Below, piece by piece: positions 44,606 to 54,162 of a stretch of DNA of 64,000 bases; the first letter of the stretch is position 1; the number at the start of each line of letters is the position of its first letter. Origin of the DNA: Candidatus Nitrosomarinus catalina (GTDB taxonomy: Archaea > Thermoproteota > Nitrososphaeria > Nitrososphaerales > Nitrosopumilaceae); the NCBI RefSeq assembly GCF_002156965.1, contig NZ_CP021324.1:62001-126000 (forward strand), in the 5' to 3' direction. The position numbers and the translations under genes were made by a program. Under the pieces are notes generated by a model. That model did no database searches, was not told where the DNA came from, and saw only the letters and a list, made by a program, of their open reading frames with translations.

Positions 44606-45552
44606 GATCTTTGTAAATCCTCATAAAATTTAACATATTTTGGAAGTAGAATTTCCCATGTAAGATTTTTCATTACAAATTCATAACCTGAATCTGCAAG
44701 TTTTTTTGAAGTTTCATCATCTAAAAGTAATTTGTTAATACTGCTCAATAACATTTTTGGATCATTAGGCGGAATTAAAATCCCTGTTTCATTATTTGTA
44801 ATTAGTTCTGGAATACCTCCTACATTTGTTGCAATGATTGGAATTTTAAGATAAAATGCTTCTTTAATTACTTGTGGAATACTTTCCATTCTTGATGGGA
44901 CTACTAGTATACTAGATGCTTTGAGATTTTCCATTGCTTTTTCCCATGTCATATCTGTACAATAGATTATTTTTGCATCAATTTTTGATTCGATTCCTCT
45001 TAGAATATCGATTCCTTTTTCATGACTATTTCTTCCAATGAATATTATTTGTTTTTCTTTTTTTTCTACATTTTTTAATTTTTCAAATTTTTTTATGTCT
45101 AAAGGAGCATAAAAAAATTCAAAATCTACATTCAATTTTTCTTTGTACATTTTTTTAACAATTTTAGAATCAGTTGTTAGTTTGTCAGCCCATTCTAGTA
45201 CTTTAGTTTCAGTAACTTTAGCAGCAGTAGAGATAGTTTTAGAATGTAATACATCCACTTGTTCAGAATAAACACCGTGAATGGATAAAACTTTTTTCTT
45301 TGCTTTTGTATATTTCATAGCAAAAGCTGATGGGACATTAAATGCATGAACAATATCATATTTTTCTGTCCCTACTATTGCTTTCAATGAACTAAATGCC
45401 GCAAAACTTGGATTTTTTAATTTTCTAATTGGAATGTGTGGTACATGCATTAATTTAATATCAAATCCATATTCTTGTAATTTTTCATAAACTCTAAATG
45501 CATGTCCTCCTATACCTCCAGAATATCTTGGAGCAATAAACAAAATTTTCAT
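44602..45552 (-). CDS. Glycosyltransferase family 4 (GT-B)
   Basis: A 316-residue GT4 enzyme. It begins MKILFIAPRYSGGIGGHAFRV, the acceptor-side glycine loop of GT-B enzymes. The donor-side loop is IIFIGRNSHEKGIDILRG followed by the E-x7-E motif VVPSRMESIPQVIKEAFYLKIP. Such enzymes add a hexose from UDP or GDP sugar. Substrate is unknown. The size is slightly short for GT4. Confidence 0.9.
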   Translation of the reverse strand: MKILFIAPRYSGGIGGHAFRVYEKLQEYGFDIKLMHVPHIPIRKLKNPSFAAFSSLKAIVGTEKYDIVHAFNVPSAFAMKYTKAKKKVLSIHGVYSEQVDVLHSKTISTAAKVTETKVLEWADKLTTDSKIVKKMYKEKLNVDFEFFYAPLDIKKFEKLKNVEKKEKQIIFIGRNSHEKGIDILRGIESKIDAKIIYCTDMTWEKAMENLKASSILVVPSRMESIPQVIKEAFYLKIPIIATNVGGIPELITNNETGILIPPNDPKMLLSSINKLLLDDETSKKLADSGYEFVMKNLTWEILLPKYVKFYEDLQRS

Positions 45553-45685
45553 TTCTTACATAAATATTAAAATTCTTGCCTTAATGAATTTGTTCAGAAT
45601 AAAAGTAGTAAATCATATAATCCAAATTAATAATACTATTTTCTATAGTAATAATAATATCTATGAGTAATTAAATTGAAATTAG

Positions 45686-46756
45686 ATGAAAGTTGCAGTA
45701 ATTTTAGGAACAAGACCAGAAATTATCAAACTTGCACCTATTATCAAACAACTAAATAAAAAATCTACTTCTGTAATATTTACTGGTCAGCACTATGATC
45801 ATAATATGGGCATGAGATTTATTGATCAACTTGGTTTAAACAAACCAAATTATTCTATGAAAATCTCTAAAACAAAACCTGAATTACAAATTTCTGAAAT
45901 AATTAAAAAATTATCTAGTATTTTTGCAATAGAAAAACCTGAAAATGTAATTGTTCAAGGTGACACAAATACTGTTTTAGCAGCAGGAATTGCATCACTA
46001 AAATGTAACATTCCTATATCTCATGTTGAATCTGGATTACGTAGTAATGATTGGAGAATGCCAGAAGAACACAATAGAATTATTGTTGATAATTTTTCTG
46101 ATTATCTTTTTACTCCAACACAAATCACTAAACAAAATCTAATTTCAGAAAAAGTTCATGGAAAAATATTTGTTACTGGAAATACCGTAATTGATGCTAT
46201 AAATTTATTTTCTAAAATTTCAAAAAAATATTCAAAATTATCTTTAGATTATGATGATTACGTATTATTGACTTTACATAGATCTGAAAATGTAGATAAT
46301 AAATCAATTCTCTCATCTGTAATTAAATCAATTCTTGATTCAAATCAAAAATTTATTTTTCCTATTCATCCACGTACACAAAAAAGATTACACGAGTTTA
46401 ATTTATTCACAAAATTAAAAAATTCAAAAAATATTTTGACGCTTGATTCTGTTGGTTATTTTGAAATGTTGGAATTAATGAAAAATTGTCAATATATCGT
46501 AACTGATTCAGGAGGTATTCAAGAAGAAGCTACTGCATCATCAATTAAGAAAAAAGTAATTGTCGTACGTAAAACTACTGATAGACCTGAAGCTGTTTTA
46601 GGAGGTTTTTCTGAAATTGTAGGCACAAATTATAATAATATTTTGAAATCTCTAAAGAAAACTGCTAAAAATTCTTCAATTATTAAGAAAAAATCCCCTT
46701 ATGGTGATGGAAATTCTGCAAAGAGAATAATTCAACATTTGAAAAATAATCTGTAA
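45686..46756 (+). CDS. wecB: UDP-N-acetylglucosamine 2-epimerase (WecB-like)
   Basis: A 356-residue epimerase giving UDP-ManNAc. It has VILGTRPEIIKLAPII (about residues 5-20), FTGQHYDHNMG, VESGLRSNDWRMPEEHNRIIVD and SGGIQEEATASSIKKKVIVVRKTTDRPEA. Its product is the substrate of WecC, encoded at 49805 in this island. A truncated relative of this gene is left at 51402. It begins with ATG. Confidence 0.95.
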   Translation: MKVAVILGTRPEIIKLAPIIKQLNKKSTSVIFTGQHYDHNMGMRFIDQLGLNKPNYSMKISKTKPELQISEIIKKLSSIFAIEKPENVIVQGDTNTVLAAGIASLKCNIPISHVESGLRSNDWRMPEEHNRIIVDNFSDYLFTPTQITKQNLISEKVHGKIFVTGNTVIDAINLFSKISKKYSKLSLDYDDYVLLTLHRSENVDNKSILSSVIKSILDSNQKFIFPIHPRTQKRLHEFNLFTKLKNSKNILTLDSVGYFEMLELMKNCQYIVTDSGGIQEEATASSIKKKVIVVRKTTDRPEAVLGGFSEIVGTNYNNILKSLKKTAKNSSIIKKKSPYGDGNSAKRIIQHLKNNL

Positions 46757-46800
46757 TTTTATATCATTTAATAATACGATATTAATTTGAAAAATTATTA

Positions 46801-47484
46801 GTGAAAATTATGAAAGATAAGTATGATGATGAAGATTTACAAAGACTATATGATAAAACATATTTTTCAACTCGTTCACGACCACCAATGTGGATTAGAA
46901 GAGCAGAATTTATGCATGAAAAATTTCACCCTAAAACTGTTTTAGATGTTGGTTGTGCATATGGGGAGCTTGTAAAAGCACTTGTTGATATGGGGATTGA
47001 AGCATATGGGGTAGATGGTTCTGAATATGCAATCAATAATTCTGATTCATCAATTCGATCAAAATTATTTAAGGTAAATCTTAATTCTGATAAATTTCCA
47101 TTTAATGATAAAACATTTGATGTTGTTGGTAGTTTTTATTCTGTTGAACACATTCATGATATTAACTTTTTTGCAAAAGAACTGCAAAGAATTTTAAAAG
47201 ATGATGGCATTGCATGGTTTCTTACTCCAAATGAGGGATTAGAACAACGAAATGAAACTGATGTTTTTACTAATACGTTTGAAGAATGGAAAAAAATTTT
47301 TGAAGAAAGAGGATTTAAAGTAGCAAAATTTAGTCCACATGAAATGATGGCTCTTCGTGGTAAATTAGGAAAATTTAAATTTTATTTATTACCAAAATCT
47401 ATTCAAAATATAATTAAAAAAGTAGCTTATGATTATTCAAATAGAAAAATGAAGGATGCCTCATTCATTTTAACTAAAAATTAA
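46801..47484 (+). CDS. Class I SAM-dependent methyltransferase
   Basis: A 227-residue methyltransferase with the SAM motif VLDVGCAYGELVKALVD (about residues 45-61) and VVGSFYSVEHIHDINFF as motif II-III. The start may be the GTG at 46801 or an ATG three codons later. It probably methylates a sugar hydroxyl or a carboxyl in the island's glycan; this is from context. It overlaps the convergent glycosyltransferase by 11 bases at its 3' end. Confidence 0.85.
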   Translation: MKIMKDKYDDEDLQRLYDKTYFSTRSRPPMWIRRAEFMHEKFHPKTVLDVGCAYGELVKALVDMGIEAYGVDGSEYAINNSDSSIRSKLFKVNLNSDKFPFNDKTFDVVGSFYSVEHIHDINFFAKELQRILKDDGIAWFLTPNEGLEQRNETDVFTNTFEEWKKIFEERGFKVAKFSPHEMMALRGKLGKFKFYLLPKSIQNIIKKVAYDYSNRKMKDASFILTKN

Positions 47485-48619
47485 TTAATTGATATTCATT
47501 AATTATTGATTCAGCAACATTCTTCCAATCAAATTTTTGAACCATTTCATTTGAATTTTTGCCCATTTTATTTTGTAAATCATCATTTTTTAATATATGA
47601 ATAATCTTTTGCGCTAATTCCTTAGGATTTTTTACAACATATCCATTAACCTCATCTTTCAAAATATCCTCAGGAAGTGTTCCTTTCATGGCTAAAACTG
47701 GTAAAGATGATGCCATGTATTCCAGGACTTTGATCGGCAATGCCCCTTTTGTTACATCCGTACTTCTCAAAGGTCCAATTCCGATAGAACTTTTAGCTAG
47801 AAATTTGGGAATCTCTTCTCGTTGAACCCATCCTTTAAAAATAATATTTTTTGAAAGATTGTTTTTAGTAACAAATTCTTGTAATTTTGTAATTTCTGGT
47901 CCGTCTCCCAATAGCAGGAATTCCACATCATTAATCTCATCAATTACTTTTGATGCACAATCTATCAAAACATCTACTCCTCTATGGTGATACATTGCAC
48001 CCGAAAATATTACTCTTCTATTATTTTCTCTAGTATTATAAAATTTTTTTAAATCTGTTCCATTAGTTACAATAGAAATTCTATTCTTTGATACACTATA
48101 ATACTCGTTAACTAATTTTTTTGTAAATTCATTCATAACTAATACTTTATCTGCATTTTGTAAAGTTTTTGAATTATACATTTTTTCAATTCCTCTTTGA
48201 ATTTTTTTTATTCCTTTAGCTTTTTCATAAATTGCATCATCAATTTTTATTAAAACTGGTTTTTGCAATTCTTTTCCACATGCTACTGCTGCTTTGGGCA
48301 CTAAATGAAATGGATGAAAAATTGATAAAATAAAATCATAATTATTTTGTTTACCCAATTCAATTCCTTTTTTTTCCATATTATCTTGACATCTTCTAGC
48401 TGCAATTTTTAAATTTGATCTAAATGGTGTTTGAACTTTTTCTACAATTATTTTTTTATTTAATTGAGGCTCATATTTCTCACCTTTCCATTCTAAATCT
48501 GGTGTTAAAATGGTTACATCATGACCAAGTTCTGCAAATTTATTTGCTAATTCCACAATTACTACAACTCCCCCTCCACTTATGGGTGGAAAATGAAATA
48601 CCATAAAGAGAATTTGCAC
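47474..48619 (-). CDS. Glycosyltransferase family 4 (GT-B)
   Basis: A 382-residue GT4 enzyme if read from the GTG at 48619 (MQILFMVFHFPPISGGG). The donor-side region has VIFSGAMYHHRGVDVLIDCA and ELKEF-like GPEITKLQEFVTKNNL with the motif SSIGIGPLRSTDVTKGALPIKVLEYMASSLPVLAM. A longer frame to 48688 is unlikely because the divergent gene begins there. An ATG at 48604 would give a shorter alternative. It transfers an unknown sugar in glycan assembly. Confidence 0.88.
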   Translation of the reverse strand: MQILFMVFHFPPISGGGVVVIVELANKFAELGHDVTILTPDLEWKGEKYEPQLNKKIIVEKVQTPFRSNLKIAARRCQDNMEKKGIELGKQNNYDFILSIFHPFHLVPKAAVACGKELQKPVLIKIDDAIYEKAKGIKKIQRGIEKMYNSKTLQNADKVLVMNEFTKKLVNEYYSVSKNRISIVTNGTDLKKFYNTRENNRRVIFSGAMYHHRGVDVLIDCASKVIDEINDVEFLLLGDGPEITKLQEFVTKNNLSKNIIFKGWVQREEIPKFLAKSSIGIGPLRSTDVTKGALPIKVLEYMASSLPVLAMKGTLPEDILKDEVNGYVVKNPKELAQKIIHILKNDDLQNKMGKNSNEMVQKFDWKNVAESIINEYQLINF

Positions 48620-49798
48620 TGTGTTTATCTTTTTAAAGAAGCACAAAAATGTTATGCTAAGTTGACAAGTTCTTATGAAAAAACCCAAAATTGGTTAATG
48701 ACATCAGGACTTTTTGTTTCAGATGTAAATAATAAAAATTGTGGTGGTGTTCATTCTTTTTACGATGAAAAAGAAAATCAATATGGATTCCTATATCCTG
48801 AAATAACTGGTTATTTCATTAGTTGTCTTAGATTTTTAAATAATCAACACAATGATGAAATCTTTTCACAATATGCAAAATATTCTTCTAATTGGTTGAT
48901 CAAAATATATGAAAAATATGGTGCAATTATTCAAGGAATTGATTCTAATTCTAAAAATACTTTTTCATATTCTTTTGATTCTGCTATATGTGCAAAAGGA
49001 TTACTGGATTGTTATGAATTGAATAATGAAAAAAAATATTTAGATTATGGAGAACAAATTATGAATGATTTAATTGCTGAAGCTATAGGTTCTGATGGTT
49101 CTGTAAAACCTTTCAAAGATATTTCTACAAATAAATATCAAGAAAGCAATCAGGTTTGGTATAAACAAGAAGGATGTTTGCATATTAAAACAGCAATTCC
49201 TTTTTTTCAATCATATAAAATAACTACTGATGAAAAGCAATTAAAAATTGGAGAAAAAATTTGTAAAAAAATTAATACCTATCAAAATTCTGATGGATCC
49301 ATTAAATTACATATTAATTCACAAATCATTAATCTTCATACCTTATGCTATGCCTTGGAAGGATTACTATATGGTTTCTATGTGACTAATAATGAAGACT
49401 ATCATTACAGATGTGAAAGAGCTGTAGATTGGTGCTTAAATCAAATTAATGATGATGGAAGTATTTCACTATGGTTTAATTCAAAATATAAGAGCAAAGC
49501 GGCATACCCTATATCTCAACTTATTCGTATATTGATTTTACTAGATAAAATTAATAATAATTCCAAGTATAAACCTCAAACCAAAATTCTCTATGAATTT
49601 CTTAAGACACTACATGGGTTTCATTCTGATCCTAAAATTGATGGTGGTTTTTATGAAGAATACTACAAATCTCTTTTTGGTTGGAAAAAAAGAATGAGAT
49701 TGAATTCATGGACAACAATGTTTGCGTTACAAGGAATTAATTGGCTAGAAAATTATGATAGTGTTACATTTGAAAATACAATAAAATATCTGTATTAG
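48593..49798 (+). CDS. Alpha/alpha-toroid-like protein of unknown function in a glycan island
   Basis: A 401-residue largely helical protein with repeats of a Gly-containing turn: SDGSVKPF (about 172), SDGSIKLH (about 244) and DDGSISLW (about 290). Alternating helices plus aromatic-rich stretches (TSGLFVSDVNNKNCGGVHSFYDEK) suggest an (alpha/alpha)-barrel seen in glycoside hydrolases, epimerases and terpene cyclases. No catalytic motif is recognised. It could be a polysaccharide lyase or C5-epimerase; not proven. The ATG lies 26 bases inside the divergent glycosyltransferase 5' end, so a TTG near 48662 is an alternative start. Confidence 0.65.
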   Translation: MKYHKENLHCVYLFKEAQKCYAKLTSSYEKTQNWLMTSGLFVSDVNNKNCGGVHSFYDEKENQYGFLYPEITGYFISCLRFLNNQHNDEIFSQYAKYSSNWLIKIYEKYGAIIQGIDSNSKNTFSYSFDSAICAKGLLDCYELNNEKKYLDYGEQIMNDLIAEAIGSDGSVKPFKDISTNKYQESNQVWYKQEGCLHIKTAIPFFQSYKITTDEKQLKIGEKICKKINTYQNSDGSIKLHINSQIINLHTLCYALEGLLYGFYVTNNEDYHYRCERAVDWCLNQINDDGSISLWFNSKYKSKAAYPISQLIRILILLDKINNNSKYKPQTKILYEFLKTLHGFHSDPKIDGGFYEEYYKSLFGWKKRMRLNSWTTMFALQGINWLENYDSVTFENTIKYLY

Positions 49799-49804
49799 AA
49801 ATTT

Positions 49805-51157
49805 TTATTCACCTAAAAACTCTAAAATTGATTTAGAGTTAGATTCTTTTGAAATTTTGTGTTGACAATCATAGATTAAAGGAATTATACCTTGTCTGTA
49901 AATTTCTGATATACGTTCTTTAACGATATCATGATGCTGTACGATACATAAACATGAAATTCCTTTTAACTTTTCATTGTTTAGATTTTCTATTTTTTCA
50001 AAATTTAATTCATTAAGATTATTTTCTATTAGATATTTTTCAATTGACTCGTCACTGAAATATGGATCATATCCAAATACCTTAAAATCTTTCTTTTTTA
50101 AATCTGAAATAATTTTAAAACTAGCAGAATCTCTCATATCTTCTACATTGGATTTATACGATAAACCACATATTATGACTGATTTTTCAAAACCTTTTTG
50201 AGATAATGATTTTTCAACACTATTTGCAATATAATTTGGCATTTGTAAATTAATTTTTAAAGCATTTTCAATTGTTACAAAATTTGTTTGAAACTTTTTA
50301 GCTGATTCTAGCAAAAATCTTGGATCTTTAGGTATACAATGACCACCTGCTCCAGCTCCAGGATAATGTGGCATAAATCCAAAAGGTTTAGTTGCTGCTG
50401 CATCTATGACATCTTTTACATTTATTTTTAATTTGTCACATAACATTGCGAGTTCATTCACTAGTGAAATATTTACAAGACGGAATGTATTTTCAAATGA
50501 CTTTACAACTTCTGCAATTTTTGGTGAGTCTACTTTTAATAAATTTCCTTTGTTGATATGTTGATAAATTTTTTTAGATATTTCAAAACTTAATTCATCA
50601 GAACAATAAATAACTCTAGGAATATTTTCAATTCCCCATTCTTTATTTGCTGGATCTATACGTTCAGGACAAATACAAAGACCAAAATCTTTTCCAACTT
50701 TATAGCCTTTTGATTCAATAACTTTTTCTATTTTTTCTGTCGTTCCAACTTCCACACTACTTTCTAGAATAATTACATCTCCTGTTTTTGCATTTTCAAG
50801 AAAAGATTCTACAGCTGATTTTACAAAAACATCTGACTTGATGTTTTCATTTGGAATTGGTGTTGGAACACATATTATTCCTATTTTGGGAATTAATGAT
50901 TTCATTGGTTTTGTTTGTAATTCAATATTTTTTTGCTGTCTACATTTTCTATACTCGTCTTCCAAATGTATTTCTGAATCCATCAATTCATTATTTTTTA
51001 ATCTAGTAATTCTTTCTTCATTAAGATCTATTCCAATTACTTTAAAATTTGCTGTTGCTAATCTAACTGTGAGTGGAAATCCTACATAACCTAAACCATA
51101 AATTTCTATCAATATTGATTTTTCCTGAATTTCTTTTTTTGTATTTATTAATGACAT
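49805..51157 (-). CDS. wecC: UDP-N-acetyl-D-mannosamine dehydrogenase (WecC-like)
   Basis: A 450-residue nucleotide-sugar dehydrogenase (UDP-ManNAc to UDP-ManNAcA). The Rossmann motif is IYGLGYVGFPLTVRLA, the catalytic-Cys motif is GAGAGGHCIPKDPRF, and the C-terminal UDP-binding domain has VIICGLSYKSNVEDMRDSAS. The ATG at 51157 is chosen over one six codons upstream. It works with the WecB at 45686. Its promoter lies in the AT-rich gap to 51401. Confidence 0.92.
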   Translation of the reverse strand: MSLINTKKEIQEKSILIEIYGLGYVGFPLTVRLATANFKVIGIDLNEERITRLKNNELMDSEIHLEDEYRKCRQQKNIELQTKPMKSLIPKIGIICVPTPIPNENIKSDVFVKSAVESFLENAKTGDVIILESSVEVGTTEKIEKVIESKGYKVGKDFGLCICPERIDPANKEWGIENIPRVIYCSDELSFEISKKIYQHINKGNLLKVDSPKIAEVVKSFENTFRLVNISLVNELAMLCDKLKINVKDVIDAAATKPFGFMPHYPGAGAGGHCIPKDPRFLLESAKKFQTNFVTIENALKINLQMPNYIANSVEKSLSQKGFEKSVIICGLSYKSNVEDMRDSASFKIISDLKKKDFKVFGYDPYFSDESIEKYLIENNLNELNFEKIENLNNEKLKGISCLCIVQHHDIVKERISEIYRQGIIPLIYDCQHKISKESNSKSILEFLGE

Positions 51158-51401
51158 GATTTTACTTATTAGCATTTAATGCTTAACTATTTGTATTTTG
51201 GTACTGATTCAAATTAATTAAGTAATGTTCAAATCATTATTTTCTAACAATATGTTAAAAATGAGTATTGAAAATTCATTGTCTATTCAAAATACTATAT
51301 TTTTCAATTAAAATTAATCAAAATTAAAAAATTATGTCTAAATTACTTACTAATGATTAAACATAAAGCCAAAAATACCAAAGAAATTAAGATTTTTTAG
51401 A

Positions 51402-51566
51402 TTGAAAAATGTTACTGTAATGGGTACAAGACCTGAAATTATTAAATTAGCTCCTATAGTGGATAAACTTTCTTCAAAAAATCCTATCATTGATTCCAAC
51501 ATTTCCCCTTATGGTAAAAGAAAAGCTTCTGACAAAATTATTAATTTACATCAAAAGAATTTATGA
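51402..51566 (+). pseudogene. Remnant of a wecB-like gene with about 300 codons deleted in frame
   Basis: A 54-residue open frame from the TTG at 51402. The first part, NVTVMGTRPEIIKLAPIVDK, is the WecB N-terminus (compare VAVILGTRPEIIKLAPII in the intact gene at 45686). The last part, SPYGKRKASDKIINLH, is the WecB C-terminus (compare SPYGDGNSAKRIIQHL). Everything between, including all catalytic residues, is missing, but the frame is kept. It precedes the flippase gene by 15 bases. The 244-base stretch 51158-51401 upstream shows no other recognisable gene. Confidence 0.88.
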
Positions 51567-51581
51567 ATTGGAAATTGTATT

Positions 51582-53081
51582 ATGAGTAATATTCGTGTAA
51601 CATATTCAGGCTTAATTTCTCTTCTAGTTGGAATTGTAAGTACCATTACTGGATTAATTTTTACATTAATTGTTACTAGATCATTAACTCCTGATGAGTA
51701 TGGTTCATGGGGATTAATTGGAGGTTTAATTATGTATGTAATGATACTTGATCCAATTGTAACCTATTGGACAACTAGAGAAATTGCTAGAGGAGAAGAT
51801 TCTGGAAAAACCGCAATTATTACCCATGGATTATTTTCTTTAATTGCATTAATTTTATACATAATAATTGCATTTTTTGTTGCAAATGAAACTGTTGTTA
51901 CTTTTGACGTACTTGTTTTAGGTGCTATGTTAATACCTGTAATGTTTATCAATAGAGCTTTAACAGCATTAAATTTAGGATGGAAACCTCAAGCTACCAG
52001 TTATGGTATTATTACATTTGAATTAAGTAAAATTCCACTTGCATTAATTTTAGTATATCATTTTAACTTGGGATTGGAAGGTGCAATAATTTCAACAACA
52101 ATTTCTTATGTTGCTAGTATCATTATTTTATCTATTAATTCACGTTCAAAATTAAAAGTAAAATTTAAAACATTTTATATTAAAAAATGGACAAAATTCT
52201 TTTGGATTCCATTATATCGAAAAGGACAGAGTGTAGTCTTTAGTTTTGATGTTGCAATATTTGCAATAATTAGTGATTCTGTATTTGGAATTGCCTTGTT
52301 TAGTGCTTCATTGGCTGTATCTATTTTGGTAGGACATGCTGGATTAATTGCACAGGCAATTTATCCTAAATTACTTTCGGGTTCCAAAAAAAATTATTTG
52401 AATGAAAATTTAATCCGATTCTTTTATTTTGCATTTCCACTAACTGCTATTTCTATAGTTTTTGCACAACCTGCACTATTTGCACTAAATCCTGAGTATG
52501 AAATTGCTACAATCGTAGTGATAATAATGAGTATTCGTACATTTTTCTATGTATTGAGTAATATTTTTCAATCTGCTATTCATGGTGCTGAAACAATTGA
52601 TACTAAAGAAAATCCAAAATTTTCTGATTTTGTAAAAAGTAAATTATTCATACTTCCAACTATAATTTTAATCCAATATTCATTATATGTATCCATATTA
52701 GCTATTGTTCTATTTCTTACAAAAGATAATTCTACTCAATTAGAATTAGTGATTAATTGGGCTTTGATTTCATTAATAGTGCAGATTCCTTTTACAGCTT
52801 ATTTTTATAAAGTTACAAAAAAACAATTTTCCCTAAATCTTGATGTTATTACTACGATCAAATATTTATCTGCAAGTATTCTTGTTTTTAGTTTAACATA
52901 TTTTGTTACTGAAAATTTTTTAATTTATCAAGAAAGTATTTTTAATTTTCTACCCAATTTAGTTTTGTATGTTGGTTTAGGAGTTTTAATGTATGTAGGA
53001 TTAACATTTTTTATTGATAATAAAACAAAAATGTTGATCAAATCAATTATAGGAGAATTAAGGAAGAATTCTACATCTTAG
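51582..53081 (+). CDS. Polysaccharide flippase (Wzx/MATE-like, oligosaccharide exporter)
   Basis: A 499-residue membrane protein of the MVF/oligosaccharide flippase superfamily, with about 12-14 hydrophobic helices. The opening ISLLVGIVSTITGLIFTLIVTRSLTPDEYGSWGLIGG matches this family's first two helices. It would flip a lipid-linked glycan across the membrane toward AglB or other transferases. Its stop codon overlaps the next gene by 1 base. It starts at ATG 51582, right after the wecB remnant. Confidence 0.92.
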   Translation: MSNIRVTYSGLISLLVGIVSTITGLIFTLIVTRSLTPDEYGSWGLIGGLIMYVMILDPIVTYWTTREIARGEDSGKTAIITHGLFSLIALILYIIIAFFVANETVVTFDVLVLGAMLIPVMFINRALTALNLGWKPQATSYGIITFELSKIPLALILVYHFNLGLEGAIISTTISYVASIIILSINSRSKLKVKFKTFYIKKWTKFFWIPLYRKGQSVVFSFDVAIFAIISDSVFGIALFSASLAVSILVGHAGLIAQAIYPKLLSGSKKNYLNENLIRFFYFAFPLTAISIVFAQPALFALNPEYEIATIVVIIMSIRTFFYVLSNIFQSAIHGAETIDTKENPKFSDFVKSKLFILPTIILIQYSLYVSILAIVLFLTKDNSTQLELVINWALISLIVQIPFTAYFYKVTKKQFSLNLDVITTIKYLSASILVFSLTYFVTENFLIYQESIFNFLPNLVLYVGLGVLMYVGLTFFIDNKTKMLIKSIIGELRKNSTS

Positions 53082-54148
53082 TGATTAAAATGACATTTAA
53101 AGTAACAATATCTACTGAAATCCCAGAATTTTGGGATGATAATTTATTGAAACATAATTCATCAACAGCATATCAGTTATCTGTATGGGGAAAAATCTAT
53201 CAAAAATCTTATAATTCAATTCCATTTTTTTTACAAGTTACACGTAATGATGAATTATTATCTCAACTAATGGTATTATTACATAATGATTATCTTTGGA
53301 AAAATGTAAATTTTTTATCTAATGTTATAGGAAATAAATTAAAAATTAAAAATTCTTTAGGTTGGATTTATGGACCAATTATACATGATTCAGAAAATCA
53401 TAAGGAAATAATGGAGTTATTACTTAATTCGTTAGATACTATTGCCAAAGAAAATAATGTTAATTATATACGAGGAACAATTCCTCCAAATTTTGACATA
53501 TCCACAGAATCTATTTTTGAAAAATCTGGTTATTCTAGTACTCCCTGGACTACTCATGTTATTAATTTAAAACAAGATGAAGATTCGATTTATTCTCAAT
53601 TAGATAAAAAAACAAGATATGATATTAGAAAATCTGAAAAAAATAAATTAAAATTTGAAATTGGTGACAATTTTAATTCACTTTTAGCATTTGATAACAT
53701 GAAACAAAATTCAAAAAATGTAATTACAGATAATAGTGATTTACAAAAAAATAGATGGGATTATCTTTACAATACTAGTAATGGGAAATTATTTTTAGCT
53801 AAACTTGAAAATAATTATATTGGAAGTATTTCTTCTTTAACATTTAATAAAAATATAGTACAACATGGTGTCACAAATATAAAACAAAATCTTTTGGGTG
53901 GTACTTTTTTAACTTGGAATTTAATAAAATGGGGTATTAAAAATAATTTCAATACTCTGGATTTAGGTGGAATTAATCCAAATCCTCAAAATAATAAAGA
54001 AAAACAAATTTCTTTCTATAAATCAAAATGGGGAGGAAAAAATTTTAAATATAATATTTATACAAAGATTTTTGATAACACTAGGCATAAAATATCTACT
54101 ATTTTACAAAATCCAAATAAGGTAAAAAACTTCTTAAAATCTAATTAG
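53081..54148 (+). CDS. FemAB/GNAT-type aminoacyl- or acyltransferase
   Basis: A 355-residue protein of the FemAB-like family. It has the FemAB-type opening (STAYQLSVWGKIYQKSYNSIPFF) and core (GWIYGPIIHD, LDKKTRYDIRKSEKN), then the C-terminal GNAT subdomain (GGTFLTWNLIKWGIKNNFNTLDLGGINP, QISFYKSKWGG). In bacteria relatives add amino acids to peptidoglycan; archaea lack peptidoglycan, so a glycan or protein substrate is likely. The GTG start overlaps the flippase stop by 1 base; an ATG lies three codons in at 53090. Confidence 0.85.
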   Translation: MIKMTFKVTISTEIPEFWDDNLLKHNSSTAYQLSVWGKIYQKSYNSIPFFLQVTRNDELLSQLMVLLHNDYLWKNVNFLSNVIGNKLKIKNSLGWIYGPIIHDSENHKEIMELLLNSLDTIAKENNVNYIRGTIPPNFDISTESIFEKSGYSSTPWTTHVINLKQDEDSIYSQLDKKTRYDIRKSEKNKLKFEIGDNFNSLLAFDNMKQNSKNVITDNSDLQKNRWDYLYNTSNGKLFLAKLENNYIGSISSLTFNKNIVQHGVTNIKQNLLGGTFLTWNLIKWGIKNNFNTLDLGGINPNPQNNKEKQISFYKSKWGGKNFKYNIYTKIFDNTRHKISTILQNPNKVKNFLKSN

Positions 54149-54162
54149 TATGGTCATTTAGA

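Noticed and set aside
51402-51566. A functional small WecB paralogue.
   Set aside because: It lacks all residues of the catalytic region between the N- and C-terminal pieces, so it is treated as a remnant even though its frame is open.
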